From Patescibacteria group bacterium (lineage in GTDB: Bacteria > Patescibacteriota > Microgenomatia > Levybacterales > UBA12049), in assembly GCA_023485865.1 (NCBI GenBank), contig JAMCZC010000031.1:1-38393 (forward strand): a DNA stretch of 38,393 nt. The letters are read 5' to 3'. Positions 6,597-14,761 of this stretch are shown in pieces. Position 1 is the first letter of the stretch; every line of letters begins with the position of its first letter. Position numbers and translations under genes: made by a program. A model generated the notes under the pieces. That model made no database searches, was not told the DNA's origin, and was given only the letters and a program-made list of their open reading frames with translations.

Positions 6597-7394
6597 TTAG
6601 TGAGCAATAGAAGCTTGTGGGATAGGTGGGGCTGGTTGAGGACCTGTATCAGGTTTTGCTTCTTGGCTTAATGCTTCTCTGATTTTATCCTGAGCTGCGG
6701 TATCACCTGTTACTTGCTCTTCGGGAAGATTAGTTGTTGCATTAGATCCGGGTTCAGTCGTATTACTTCTTCCTCGACCAATCATCCTCAGCATTCCTTG
6801 TACTAGATTTGCTGGATGTAATTTACCTCTTAAATGCAGGCCTTTTAGATCTATTGGTGTTAAATCTGTTCTCTTAGTATCCATATCTAAATTGGGTACT
6901 TGGAATAATTCTTCTGGTACAGGTATCTTTATAGTAGCATCTTGATAAACTGTTGGGTCAAATGCTATTTTGTAATCAAAATCTGCATCTGGCCTTATTG
7001 CTGTTCCCAGAAGCAGCGTATTTAAAGCTGCGTCTTTTACTTGCTGGCTTGCAGCTTCGCCAGGACTACCTGCCAGTTCTAGTAATGCGTTATTAACACG
7101 GTCATCGTGCTCAAGTCTTATGCTGGCTAATGCTGCTTCAGCTGCCCTATCGGATAATGGTTGCCCATCAATTCCTTGCAATCTCCCATTTAGATAACGT
7201 GACACTCTTTCAGCAGATCCTCTTAGTGCTTCCGGATCAATATTAGGCAATTCTCTGATTGCTCTGTCCAAAGATCTGTTCAGATAATCTTCTGGACTAA
7301 GGTTAGCGATGTTTTCTTCGACGTACTTTTTAGGATCTACCGCACTTACTTCTTGTGGGGTTGCCCCTGGTTGTGGCTCTGCGTTTGGATTCAT
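6597..7394 (-). CDS. Hypothetical protein, GC-richer than its neighbours
   Basis: A 265-aa protein I do not recognise. It has no signal peptide or membrane segment. The N-terminus (MNPNAEPQPGATPQ) and the C-terminus (about 205-265, with runs such as QPAPPIPQ) are rich in P, A, Q, T and probably disordered. The middle (about 30-130) is helical and acidic with alanine-rich stretches (RAAEAALASIRLEHDDRVN), followed by a region rich in D, P and hydrophobics (130-190). Sampled stretches run near 48% G+C, against about 35-38% for nearby core genes, and codon choice is more balanced, which suggests different selection or a transferred origin. ATG 7394 sits 5 bases after a putative -10 box. It is the only gene of its transcription unit before the 177-bp gap. 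Function unknown; probably cytoplasmic. Confidence 0.7.
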   Translation of the reverse strand: MNPNAEPQPGATPQEVSAVDPKKYVEENIANLSPEDYLNRSLDRAIRELPNIDPEALRGSAERVSRYLNGRLQGIDGQPLSDRAAEAALASIRLEHDDRVNNALLELAGSPGEAASQQVKDAALNTLLLGTAIRPDADFDYKIAFDPTVYQDATIKIPVPEELFQVPNLDMDTKRTDLTPIDLKGLHLRGKLHPANLVQGMLRMIGRGRSNTTEPGSNATTNLPEEQVTGDTAAQDKIREALSQEAKPDTGPQPAPPIPQASIAH

Positions 7395-7399
7395 ATTTA

Positions 7400-7428
7400 A
7401 ACTATTTCATAATTGATTTTTTTGTCAA
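7400..7428 (-). promoter_or_regulatory. Promoter of the 265-aa hypothetical gene
   Basis: TTGACA (plus 7423-7428, minus strand), 17 bp, ATAGTT (plus 7400-7405), or TAGTTT with an 18-bp spacer. The ATG at 7394 is 5 bases downstream, again a leaderless arrangement. Confidence 0.55.
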
Positions 7429-7441
7429 ACGATTTAAGTCC

Positions 7442-7471
7442 TTGAGAAAATCTTGCTTCATACCGTATAAT
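7442..7471 (+). promoter_or_regulatory. tpiA operon promoter
   Basis: TTGAGA 7442-7447, 18-bp spacer, perfect TATAAT 7466-7471. The predicted start of transcription, near 7478, lies right at the 5' foot of a GC-rich hairpin (7480-7492). Unlike most unit heads here, this one has a leader of about 23 nt. Confidence 0.65.
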
Positions 7472-7479
7472 GATACCAT

Positions 7480-7492
7480 CCCGCTCAGCGGG
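7480..7492 (+). promoter_or_regulatory. 5'-terminal GC hairpin in the tpiA leader
   Basis: CCCGC-TCA-GCGGG, a perfect 5-bp GC stem with a 3-nt loop, followed by GGTCAAGC and the ATG at 7501. It would be at the extreme 5' end of the mRNA. It could protect the transcript from 5'-end decay or hide the G-rich stretch that is the only Shine-Dalgarno-like sequence. Confidence 0.5.
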
Positions 7493-7500
7493 GGTCAAGC

Positions 7501-8169
7501 ATGAATAACGTTTTAATCGTTGCTAACTTAAAGTCTTATAAGACTAAAATCGAAGCTAAAGAATGGTTAGATGCTTTTGTAAAAATAAAGGAGACAGAAA
7601 ATAGCCTCAATGATAAAGAAATAATTATTTGTCCGCCTTTTCAGCTTCTTTTCATGTTCGGCTCATATGCTAAGGATAAACTTTTGCCAATTAAAATAGG
7701 AGCGCAAAACGTTTCGCCTTTTGATGAGGGAGCATATACCGGTGAGGTAAATGCAAAACAAATAAAGGATTTTGCGGATTTTGTTTTAATTGGACATTCC
7801 GAAAGAAGAAATAATTTTGGAGAAACAGACGATATGCTTTCTAAAAAAACAACACTTTCTTTAAAATATGGACTTATTCCAATTTTTCTTGTCCAGGGAA
7901 AAGATAATCTTATCCCCCAGGGAGTAGAAATAATTGCTTACGAGCCGGTATTTGCCATTGGAAGCGGAAATCCCGATACTCCCGAGAACGCGGATCAAGT
8001 TGCCTCGTTTATTAAATCAGAAAACGATACTTATAAAATTCTTTATGGCGGAAGCGTGACTTCGGAAAACGTAAAAAACTTTACCAAGATGCCGAATGTA
8101 GACGGAGTTTTGGTGGGAGGGGCAAGTCTAAATCCGGAAGAATTTATCAAAATTATTTATAATGCCTAA
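7501..8169 (+). CDS. tpiA: Triosephosphate isomerase (compact form)
   Basis: A 222-aa TIM that interconverts dihydroxyacetone phosphate and glyceraldehyde 3-phosphate in glycolysis. Catalytic residues are all present: Lys11 in ANLKSY, His99 in LIGHSERR, Glu148 in AYEPVFAIGSG, and the phosphate loops GAQNVSPFDEGAYTGEV and LYGGSV. It is about 30 residues shorter than usual. The shortening lies around residues 126-142, where the normal CxGE region and the following helix are reduced to IFLVQGKDNLIPQG. The missing Cys/Glu are conserved but not the catalytic acid or base, so activity is expected. First gene of a plus-strand operon; its last 8 bases overlap the LCP gene. Confidence 0.95.
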   Translation: MNNVLIVANLKSYKTKIEAKEWLDAFVKIKETENSLNDKEIIICPPFQLLFMFGSYAKDKLLPIKIGAQNVSPFDEGAYTGEVNAKQIKDFADFVLIGHSERRNNFGETDDMLSKKTTLSLKYGLIPIFLVQGKDNLIPQGVEIIAYEPVFAIGSGNPDTPENADQVASFIKSENDTYKILYGGSVTSENVKNFTKMPNVDGVLVGGASLNPEEFIKIIYNA

Positions 8170-9259
8170 GAAGAAATTTATCCCAATCATCATAATTTCC
8201 GTTTTATTGATTTTTGTCGGTAAGCTAATCCTCAGCAACTTAAACGTATTTCCGTTTATGTTCCAGCTTATATTCAATCGGGACATTCAATTAAAACAGT
8301 CAGCCAGCCGTATTAACATACTACTTTTAGGTATCGGGGGGGGGACTCACGACGGCCCCGATTTAACCGATACGATTATTTTTGCAAGCTTGGACGAAAA
8401 AAATAATAAAGTCACTCTGGTTTCAATCCCAAGAGACTTATGGTCTCCGGAGTTAAATCAAAAAATTAACACGGCATATACTATCGGCGAATCAAAAAAA
8501 AAGGGCGGAGGATTAACTCTTGCTGAGGCTGCTGTTGCCAAGATAACAGGACAAAATATTGATTATGGGGTTAGGATTGATTTTTCCGGTTTTGTTAAGG
8601 CGATAGATATTGTTGGCGGTTTAAACGTCAACGTAGATAATGCTTTTGATGATTATCAATACCCGATAGACGGAAAAGAGGAAGATCCCTGCGGCCATAA
8701 TCAGAATGAGTTAGAAGCTCTGGCAACTGCAGCATCACAGCTAGAAGCTTTCCCCTGCAGATACAAGCATTTGCATTTTGACAAAGGGCCGCAGCGTATG
8801 GACGGTAAAGCAGCCTTAGAATTTGTAAGATCAAGACACGGCCAAGGGGACGAGGGTACCGACTTTTCCAGAAGTAGAAGACAGGAAAAAGTAATTAAAG
8901 CTTTTAAAGAAAAAGCGCTGTCTGCAGAAACCCTGTTAAATCCTGCAAAAATAATAAGTCTTTACGAAACGCTTAAGTCCAGTATAGATACAGATATAAA
9001 ACAAGATGAATTTGACGATTTTATAAGACTTGCTCAAAAAATGAAAACGGCAAAAATACAAAGCACGGTTTTGGACTATGGTGATGAGCAAAAACAAAGG
9101 CAGGGGCTTTTACAAAATCCGCAACCTTCTTCGGATTATAATTACGAGTGGGTGCTAATCCCAAGAATTGGAAACGGAAATTATAAAGAAATACAAAAAT
9201 ACATAGATTGTGAAATAAAAACAGGAAATTGTCCGGTTTCTGCAAAGCCCCAAAATTAA
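8162..9259 (+). CDS. LytR-CpsA-Psr (LCP) family cell-wall ligase
   Basis: A 365-aa protein with a short cytoplasmic N-terminus, one membrane helix (about 5-25) and an extracellular LCP domain. Diagnostic stretches: INILLLGIGGGTHDGPDLTDTI (strand and phosphate-binding Asp), VTLVSIPRDLW (the conserved catalytic Arg), INTAYTIG, and GKAALEFVRSRHGQGDEGTDFSRSRRQEKVI with the conserved Arg cluster. LCP enzymes move lipid-linked glycopolymers from a polyprenyl-pyrophosphate carrier onto peptidoglycan or protein. This fits the two membrane mannosyltransferases directly downstream and the polyprenyl-phosphate enzymes at 24012-26028. It contains a few cysteines (EDPCGH, FPCRY) that may form a disulfide. 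It overlaps tpiA by 8 bases with no Shine-Dalgarno. Confidence 0.92.
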   Translation: MPKKKFIPIIIISVLLIFVGKLILSNLNVFPFMFQLIFNRDIQLKQSASRINILLLGIGGGTHDGPDLTDTIIFASLDEKNNKVTLVSIPRDLWSPELNQKINTAYTIGESKKKGGGLTLAEAAVAKITGQNIDYGVRIDFSGFVKAIDIVGGLNVNVDNAFDDYQYPIDGKEEDPCGHNQNELEALATAASQLEAFPCRYKHLHFDKGPQRMDGKAALEFVRSRHGQGDEGTDFSRSRRQEKVIKAFKEKALSAETLLNPAKIISLYETLKSSIDTDIKQDEFDDFIRLAQKMKTAKIQSTVLDYGDEQKQRQGLLQNPQPSSDYNYEWVLIPRIGNGNYKEIQKYIDCEIKTGNCPVSAKPQN

Positions 9260-9265
9260 ATCGCA

Positions 9266-10528
9266 ATGCTAAAATTCTTAAAAGAATATAAAAAAATTCC
9301 ATTACCACCGATATTCGCTTTGTTATTTATTTTATTTATTAGAATAATCTTAATCAATCAGCCGAGTTTTAAAATCGATATGAATGACTGGCAGGCATGG
9401 GCAGGAAGACTTGTTGATGTAGGCCCCATGAAATTTTATACGCCCAACATTTTTGCGGACTATCTTCCCTTTTTTTATTTCTTTCTTTGGATTGTTGCAG
9501 AAGTTTTTAATGCAATTTTTGGTAAAGCTGCTATTTTTTCAACAAGCTTTGAACTTTACATAAAAATAATCAGTAATGTTTTTGATTTCCTAACCGGATA
9601 CACAATCTTTGCCATAATAAAAAGACATTCCCCAAAATGGGCTGCGATAGGCAGCATTCTCTACCTTGCTAATCCAAGCATTATATTTAATAGTTCCGTG
9701 TGGGGGCAAATAGACTCAATACCGACTTTTCTTCTTACCTATTCGCTTTATCAGCTTGAGGAACGTAAGAATATCATAGGCTCATCAATAACAAGCATCT
9801 TATCATTTCTAATAAAGCCATTGAACGTATCGCTTTTACCCATCGTGTTTCTAAGAGCGATAAGAAGTTTCACAATTAAAAAAATTCTGATAGCCGTTGG
9901 GTTTGGAATGCTGGTTTCAATTGTTATTTCAATGTTTTTCTTTGCAAATGACCCTATCCTCGGGGGGATAAAGCATTTTTCAGCAGCAATTAATATGTAT
10001 CCCTACACTTCCCTTAACGCATATAATTTTTGGGCTTTATTTGGCTGGTGGAAACCCGATACCGGGCATTGGTTTAACTTGTCATATCATATTTGGGGTT
10101 ATATTTTATACGCATTTATTCTTCTTATTGTCCTCTTCTCGTATTTAAGAAGAAAAGCAAAAATAGGAACAAAGCTTGATTATTTTGCCTCTGCTTTATC
10201 TTCTTTTGGGTTTTTTTTGTTTTTAACCCGCATTCATGAGCGTCACTTATTTCCGGTTTTTGCGTTGCTTATTATTTCAGCTTGTATTTTTCGGTCAAGA
10301 ATGCTTATCGTAAGCTATATTACGCTCGCTATCATTAATTTTATTAATCTATTTTATTCATATTATTACTACAATGTTATTTACAATAACCCAATGGCTC
10401 CGAAGAATATTATTTTTGACATATCCTTAAATTATCAATTGATTTTTTCTCTTGTTTCGCTTATTGTTTTTGGTATCATGTTGTATGTTTATTTTAAAAA
10501 TCAAAAATTAATTTATGAAAAAAAATAA
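9266..10528 (+). CDS. Gpi18-like polytopic mannosyltransferase
   Basis: A 420-aa integral membrane protein with about ten hydrophobic helices. It resembles the Gpi18/PIG-V-related bacterial mannosyltransferases by the motif FNSSVWGQIDSIPTFLLTYSLYQL followed by SILSFLIKPLNVSLLPIV, and by the acidic loop near the N-terminus (IDMNDWQAWAGRLVDVG) expected to bind the lipid-sugar donor. GT-C enzymes of this type use polyprenyl-phosphate-linked mannose outside the membrane. It lies 6 bases after the LCP gene and overlaps the following PMT gene by 14 bases, so the operon reads tpiA-lcp-GT-PMT. The sugar and acceptor are inferred from family only. Confidence 0.75.
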   Translation: MLKFLKEYKKIPLPPIFALLFILFIRIILINQPSFKIDMNDWQAWAGRLVDVGPMKFYTPNIFADYLPFFYFFLWIVAEVFNAIFGKAAIFSTSFELYIKIISNVFDFLTGYTIFAIIKRHSPKWAAIGSILYLANPSIIFNSSVWGQIDSIPTFLLTYSLYQLEERKNIIGSSITSILSFLIKPLNVSLLPIVFLRAIRSFTIKKILIAVGFGMLVSIVISMFFFANDPILGGIKHFSAAINMYPYTSLNAYNFWALFGWWKPDTGHWFNLSYHIWGYILYAFILLIVLFSYLRRKAKIGTKLDYFASALSSFGFFLFLTRIHERHLFPVFALLIISACIFRSRMLIVSYITLAIINFINLFYSYYYYNVIYNNPMAPKNIIFDISLNYQLIFSLVSLIVFGIMLYVYFKNQKLIYEKK

Positions 10529-11858
10529 AAAAACAAAAATAAACAGCGAAAAAGTTTTTAGTAGAATATTATTCTTTCTTCCCGAAGTTATAATCTTTGC
10601 ATTTGCATTTTTTACCCGCTTTTTAAGATTGGACATACCGAAAACTCATATATTTGACGAGGTTTACCATGCTTTTACCGCAGAACAAATGTTAAAAGGT
10701 AATCCTGCCGCGTGGGAGTGGTGGAATACTCCGCCAAAGGGTTTTGCATATGAATGGACACATCCTCCCTTAGCCAAAGAATTTATGGTAATTGCAATGT
10801 CTATTTTTGGCGATAATCCATTTGCCTGGAGATTTTTTTCGGCACTTTTCGGTTTTGGAGTGATAGTACTTATTTACTTAATTAGCTATAAACTTTTTAA
10901 AAACCGTTTGATTGCATTATTTGCGGCTTTTGCCGCTTCTATGGACGGACTTCTTCTTACTATGTCGCGTATTGCAATGAACGACATGTATTTCTTATTT
11001 TTTATATTACTAGCTCTTTTGTTTTTCCTCTACAACCGGAAATTTTTAATGGGAATCGCGCTTGGCCTTTCTCTAGCAGCAAAATGGACGGGTCTTTTTG
11101 GAATAGGAATAATAGGCGTAATATATGTCATTCAACTTTTATCACAAGTTAGAAAAAAAAATATTTCCAAAAGAAGCGCTATAAAAAATTTATTTGGAGT
11201 ACCTCTATTTTTTATCATCTTACCTCTTGCTATTTATCTAACCGTTTACCTGCCTTTTTTTACAGGAAAACATACACCGCCCGGTAACAAGTCTTCAGCC
11301 TTCAACGCCGAAACTTTTATTGGACTGCAGCAGCAAATGTATTGGTATCACACAAATCTTAGGGCAACGCACCCGTATCAGTCAAAACCGACACAATGGA
11401 TATTTGATCTTCGTCCGGTCTGGATTTATGTGGATTACAAAGATAATACAATTGCTAACGTCTACAACTTGGGCAATCCGCTTTTTATGTGGTTTGGATT
11501 GGTATCAATTATTTTTCTGCTTTTTGAATTTATAAAAAAAAGAACTTTGGGAATCGCGGTCGTTCTTATCGGATACTTTGGATTTTTCCTGCCGTGGATA
11601 GATTCCCCAAGAATTATGTTTTATTATCATTATTTACCGGCTGTTCCATTTTTAGCAATTGCAACAGGTTATGTTCTGAATAAATTATTTGTTGAAAAAA
11701 TAGGAAAAATATTTGTCTTTTTGTTTTTATTGTTTTTAGTAATTTTATTTATTTACTTTTTCCCCTTATGGACTGCAATCCATATCCCGCGATGTGTAAA
11801 TCCACAAGGATGTGTTAGCTGGTACGATTCTTACTTTTGGTTTTCCAGCTGGAAGTAG
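10515..11858 (+). CDS. Protein O-mannosyltransferase (PMT/GT39 family)
   Basis: A 447-aa polytopic GT-C enzyme. The first external loop has the PMT signature HIFDEVYHAFTAEQMLKG (catalytic Asp-Glu pair), followed by FAYEWTHPPLAKEFM, the HPPLGK-type motif. Later parts carry the family's AAKWTGLFG block and the final FPLWT ... WYDSYFWF region. It transfers mannose from polyprenyl-phosphate-mannose to Ser/Thr of secreted proteins at the outer face of the membrane. Likely acceptors in this window are the S/T/P-rich linkers of the surface proteins at 13056-14429 and 19846-21006 (inference). The gene overlaps the preceding glycosyltransferase by 14 bases and ends 5 bases before a convergent gene. 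Confidence 0.88.
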   Translation: MKKNKKTKINSEKVFSRILFFLPEVIIFAFAFFTRFLRLDIPKTHIFDEVYHAFTAEQMLKGNPAAWEWWNTPPKGFAYEWTHPPLAKEFMVIAMSIFGDNPFAWRFFSALFGFGVIVLIYLISYKLFKNRLIALFAAFAASMDGLLLTMSRIAMNDMYFLFFILLALLFFLYNRKFLMGIALGLSLAAKWTGLFGIGIIGVIYVIQLLSQVRKKNISKRSAIKNLFGVPLFFIILPLAIYLTVYLPFFTGKHTPPGNKSSAFNAETFIGLQQQMYWYHTNLRATHPYQSKPTQWIFDLRPVWIYVDYKDNTIANVYNLGNPLFMWFGLVSIIFLLFEFIKKRTLGIAVVLIGYFGFFLPWIDSPRIMFYYHYLPAVPFLAIATGYVLNKLFVEKIGKIFVFLFLLFLVILFIYFFPLWTAIHIPRCVNPQGCVSWYDSYFWFSSWK

Positions 11859-11863
11859 TATCG

Positions 11864-13042
11864 TTACATTGACCAGATATTTAGAAAATTAATCATAATT
11901 ATCCCCCACAAATTAATAATGATGCTCAATACAACTATCAGATAAGCTATCATTTTTGGCTTTTGACCGATACCTAAAGCAATAAGAATCAAAACGAAGG
12001 GCATAAAATCCTGGGCAAAACGATATCCAAATTCCGTAAAACCGGTGGCTACCCAAAGCGACAGGACAAAAAAAGTGGAAATAATAGCAAGCCAGCATGA
12101 AACCATAAGGGTGGATTTTTTTGCTCCCAACGCAAAAATAACGGCTGGAGAGACAAACCATATTGCCATGCTATATAAAGAGGGAATTACGTATGGCCAT
12201 GAACTTTGAAAATAAGGCAGTCTGGAAAACATAGCGTCGATATGTATCGGAATATGTTTAAAACTAAGGTAGCCGTCTTTAATAGCGCTTGGTTTATGCA
12301 CATTTGGAAGCAATTCATAGGGAGAAAGCGGACTGAGGCTTGCAAACCGCATAAAATTATAAAGTATGTCCAAAAAAATAAAAGAGCCTATTCCGATACC
12401 AAGGGCGATAAGCTTATAAATAGACTTTTTATTAACGGGTAAAAATTTATCTTTCAGATAAAAAAGAAAAAAGGGAAGGGTAAAAATTTCCGTTGATCTC
12501 GACCAAAAACTTGCTCCTAAAAAAAGGCCGATTAAAAGCAGTCTTTGTTTTCCGAAAGTTTCCCGTATTGCCAATAAAAGAAAAAAAAGCGCAACAATGT
12601 GCGCAAGATACCAGGCCGATCCAACGCTTGCCAAGAACCATTGACCGCTGCCGAATGCAAAGAAAAATGTAGTTACAATAGCTGTTTTGGATGAAATGTT
12701 TATTTTTTTTAATAGGCTGTAGAGAATAACAGGATTTAGACTGCCTAAGAATATGGAAAAAATTGTTTGTGAAACTCCGGCTCCGAAAAGAGCAACCAAC
12801 GGAAACAGTAGTACGGCGGGCATTGGCGGAAATACAACGTAATATTTATCTTTAAACGTTATTAATTCGCTTAGCCAAGGGGGGTTTTCCAATAAATAGA
12901 GCCTGTGGTTAACAAAGGCGTCGGCAAGCTTGACAAAATAGTCGTATGGAGTATTTTTAGAAGCGCTAAAAAAATAGATTATAAATGTAAGCGCGAATAT
13001 TAAAAAATATATAAGATAAGGATGAAGTTTGTTTATTTTCAT
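11864..13042 (-). CDS. Polytopic membrane glycosyltransferase-like protein
   Basis: A 392-aa protein with about ten membrane helices and a GT-C layout: the first external loop holds the acidic pair region (NTPYDYFVKLADAFVNHRLYLLENPPW), followed by FPPMPAVLLFPLVALFG, FWSRSTEIFTLPFFLFYL and the C-terminal GFTEFGYRFAQDFMPFVLILIALGIG common in bacterial dolichyl-phosphate-mannose-type transferases. ATG 13042 is preferred to the TTG at 13066, which would overlap the upstream gene by 11 bases. It is the last gene of the PilN-PilO-surface-protein operon, so it might glycosylate those products. Specific substrate unknown. Confidence 0.7.
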   Translation of the reverse strand: MKINKLHPYLIYFLIFALTFIIYFFSASKNTPYDYFVKLADAFVNHRLYLLENPPWLSELITFKDKYYVVFPPMPAVLLFPLVALFGAGVSQTIFSIFLGSLNPVILYSLLKKINISSKTAIVTTFFFAFGSGQWFLASVGSAWYLAHIVALFFLLLAIRETFGKQRLLLIGLFLGASFWSRSTEIFTLPFFLFYLKDKFLPVNKKSIYKLIALGIGIGSFIFLDILYNFMRFASLSPLSPYELLPNVHKPSAIKDGYLSFKHIPIHIDAMFSRLPYFQSSWPYVIPSLYSMAIWFVSPAVIFALGAKKSTLMVSCWLAIISTFFVLSLWVATGFTEFGYRFAQDFMPFVLILIALGIGQKPKMIAYLIVVLSIIINLWGIIMINFLNIWSM

Positions 13043-13055
13043 ACGGTGGTATTTA

Positions 13056-14429
13056 TTATAAGGCAAAAAGCAGCATGGCGCCGATAATTGTAAGCACTCC
13101 TCCCAAAAGTCCCAGCGTAACTATTTTCCCATCAGGGCCGGGTGAATTTCCTCCCGGTGCAAGGGGCGGGGGCGCGGAGGGTTTGGGAGTAGGCATAGGA
13201 GTAGGCGTAACAGTTGGAATAGGAGTGGGCGATGAGGTTGGGGTAGGAGTTGCGGAGGGAGAAGGACTGGGAGTCGGGCTTGCTAAAGGAGTTGGTGTTG
13301 AGGTAGGCGGATTTGCTACAGGATTTACTTGGCTTCCTGCGGCATAAACCGTAAAGGTCTGGGTTATTGTTCTTAATATGCCATTTATGTCTTTTGTCGT
13401 TATAGAAATTGTATGCTGTCCCGGCGAAAGCGGGACGTTAGGTCTATAACTCCAATTTCCATTTGCATCGGTTTTTACCTTTGTTTGTATTTGTGCGTCC
13501 GAATGTATCTCTATTTTTACGTCTTCATTAGGTTTCCCCGTTCCTGTAAAAATAGGCTGTTGGTCCGAAAAGCTTTGGTTTTCCTTAGGAGTTATTATTT
13601 TCGGAGTATTGCCCGATGAAACTGCGGGAGAGGAGGATGGCAATGTTTCAATTTGAGCAGAGAATGAGGCTATGGGCTCGGTACCAGTTGTGAAATCATA
13701 GTTTTGCGAAAGCGTTACGGTTGGGACAGGATTTATTTGATTTAAAGATAAAGATACATTTGAAGATAAACCGTCTCCGAAAAAAAGCATTTTAAGAACG
13801 CTGGTTGCGGGAAAATCCAAATAAGACGCCAAATCTACTGTCCTCACGGAATTTAGAGGAATCAAGTAGTTTCCGTCAGATTTTATAAGGGACGAAATAA
13901 CTTGGGAGTTATCGGTTGTAATATAAATTATGGCTTCGTTCGGAATTTGTCCGTTTGGCATAACAACCTTCCCAACTATTGGTTTTTGTTCCGAAGGGGA
14001 GCTTGTCACAACAGCCCCCGTAACTGCCTCAAACGGAGTGCCGCTATTTAAAAATTTATCTTGGCCGCTAGTAATTGAAAAAAAATATTTTGTAACAGGA
14101 GACAAACTTCTTACGGTAATGCTATGAATTTTATGGTTGACTAGAGTGCCGGTTTGTTGATCTCTGTCGTCAAGGGCTGTTTGTCCTAAATTTTGATCTT
14201 TGCCGTAATTTAAACTGCCTATAACTTCCCCGTCCGTATTATAAGAAACAGTAAATGAATTATCGGTAATATTAGTTATTCTTACGTTTTGCGGATTGGT
14301 TGAGGGACTTGCGTTTCCAACAACAATGACTCCCTGTTTAACTAAAAACGAAGTAACACCAACACCGATTACTATAAGCAGTAGCCCTAAAAGCGTTGGT
14401 ATGCGTTTGTCCCAAAATGTTTTTTTCAT
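13056..14429 (-). CDS. Anchored surface protein with fibronectin/Ig-like domains and P/T-rich stalk
   Basis: A 457-aa secreted protein. An N-terminal signal anchor lies at about 11-30. Residues 44-135 form a fibronectin-III-like domain (PQNVRITNITDNSFTVSYNT ... LSPVTKYFFSI). Residues 150-215 look like a carboxypeptidase-regulatory-like fold (VGKVVMPNGQIPNEAIIYI). Residues 290-375 are a bacterial Ig-like domain (IITPKENQSFSDQQPIFTG ... HTISITTKDINGI). A Pro/Thr/Ser-rich stalk follows (about 385-430). The C-terminus has GPDGK, a hydrophobic helix and a terminal FAL with no basic tail, almost the same as in the cohesin/PKD protein at 19846. It follows PilN, PilO and a small membrane protein in one operon, so it may sit on or near a pilus-type complex. 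The stalk is a plausible O-mannosylation target. Confidence 0.8.
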   Translation of the reverse strand: MKKTFWDKRIPTLLGLLLIVIGVGVTSFLVKQGVIVVGNASPSTNPQNVRITNITDNSFTVSYNTDGEVIGSLNYGKDQNLGQTALDDRDQQTGTLVNHKIHSITVRSLSPVTKYFFSITSGQDKFLNSGTPFEAVTGAVVTSSPSEQKPIVGKVVMPNGQIPNEAIIYITTDNSQVISSLIKSDGNYLIPLNSVRTVDLASYLDFPATSVLKMLFFGDGLSSNVSLSLNQINPVPTVTLSQNYDFTTGTEPIASFSAQIETLPSSSPAVSSGNTPKIITPKENQSFSDQQPIFTGTGKPNEDVKIEIHSDAQIQTKVKTDANGNWSYRPNVPLSPGQHTISITTKDINGILRTITQTFTVYAAGSQVNPVANPPTSTPTPLASPTPSPSPSATPTPTSSPTPIPTVTPTPMPTPKPSAPPPLAPGGNSPGPDGKIVTLGLLGGVLTIIGAMLLFAL

Positions 14430-14761
14430 GGCAAAATTACTCCTCCTGCTGATCCTTTGGGAGAACTACCTGGTCCGTTAAGCTCTGAAGCGGATAAGGA
14501 AGACGAAAAAATATTTGGAAAACCAGGCGTTGGCGATGGGCTAGCCGCGGGGTGCCCTTCATAAATAGGCGTAACTTTTTGTCTTTGTTTTAATTTAGAT
14601 ACGGCGTCCATATCAAAAATTGGCTTAATGGGAGATATCTGGATATCTACGGCAGGCGGTATGGTCGAGGTTGCTGAGCTATGATAAATGCTAAAAATAA
14701 CCCACGCTACAATTAAGATGAATGATGGTATCAATAATGTAATAATATCTTTTTGTTTCAT
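14426..14761 (-). CDS. Small single-pass membrane protein between PilO and surface protein
   Basis: A 111-aa protein with an N-terminal membrane helix (about 8-25) and a periplasm-type tail rich in P, S and G (AASPSPTPGFPNIF ...). I do not recognise a domain. It occupies the position that PilP takes in pilMNOP(Q) operons, and its middle (PIKPIFDMDAVSKLKQ) could be a short partner-binding segment, but there is no visible PilP beta-domain. Its ATG directly follows the PilO stop and its 3' end overlaps the next gene by 4 bases. Probably a lineage-specific accessory part of the same complex. Confidence 0.6.
   Translation of the reverse strand: MKQKDIITLLIPSFILIVAWVIFSIYHSSATSTIPPAVDIQISPIKPIFDMDAVSKLKQRQKVTPIYEGHPAASPSPTPGFPNIFSSSLSASELNGPGSSPKGSAGGVILP

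Noticed and set aside
13075-13347. Gly/Val-rich 90-aa reading frame on the plus strand
   Set aside because: It is the antisense of the Pro/Thr/Ser-rich stalk of the surface protein; low-complexity DNA gives an open frame on both strands.
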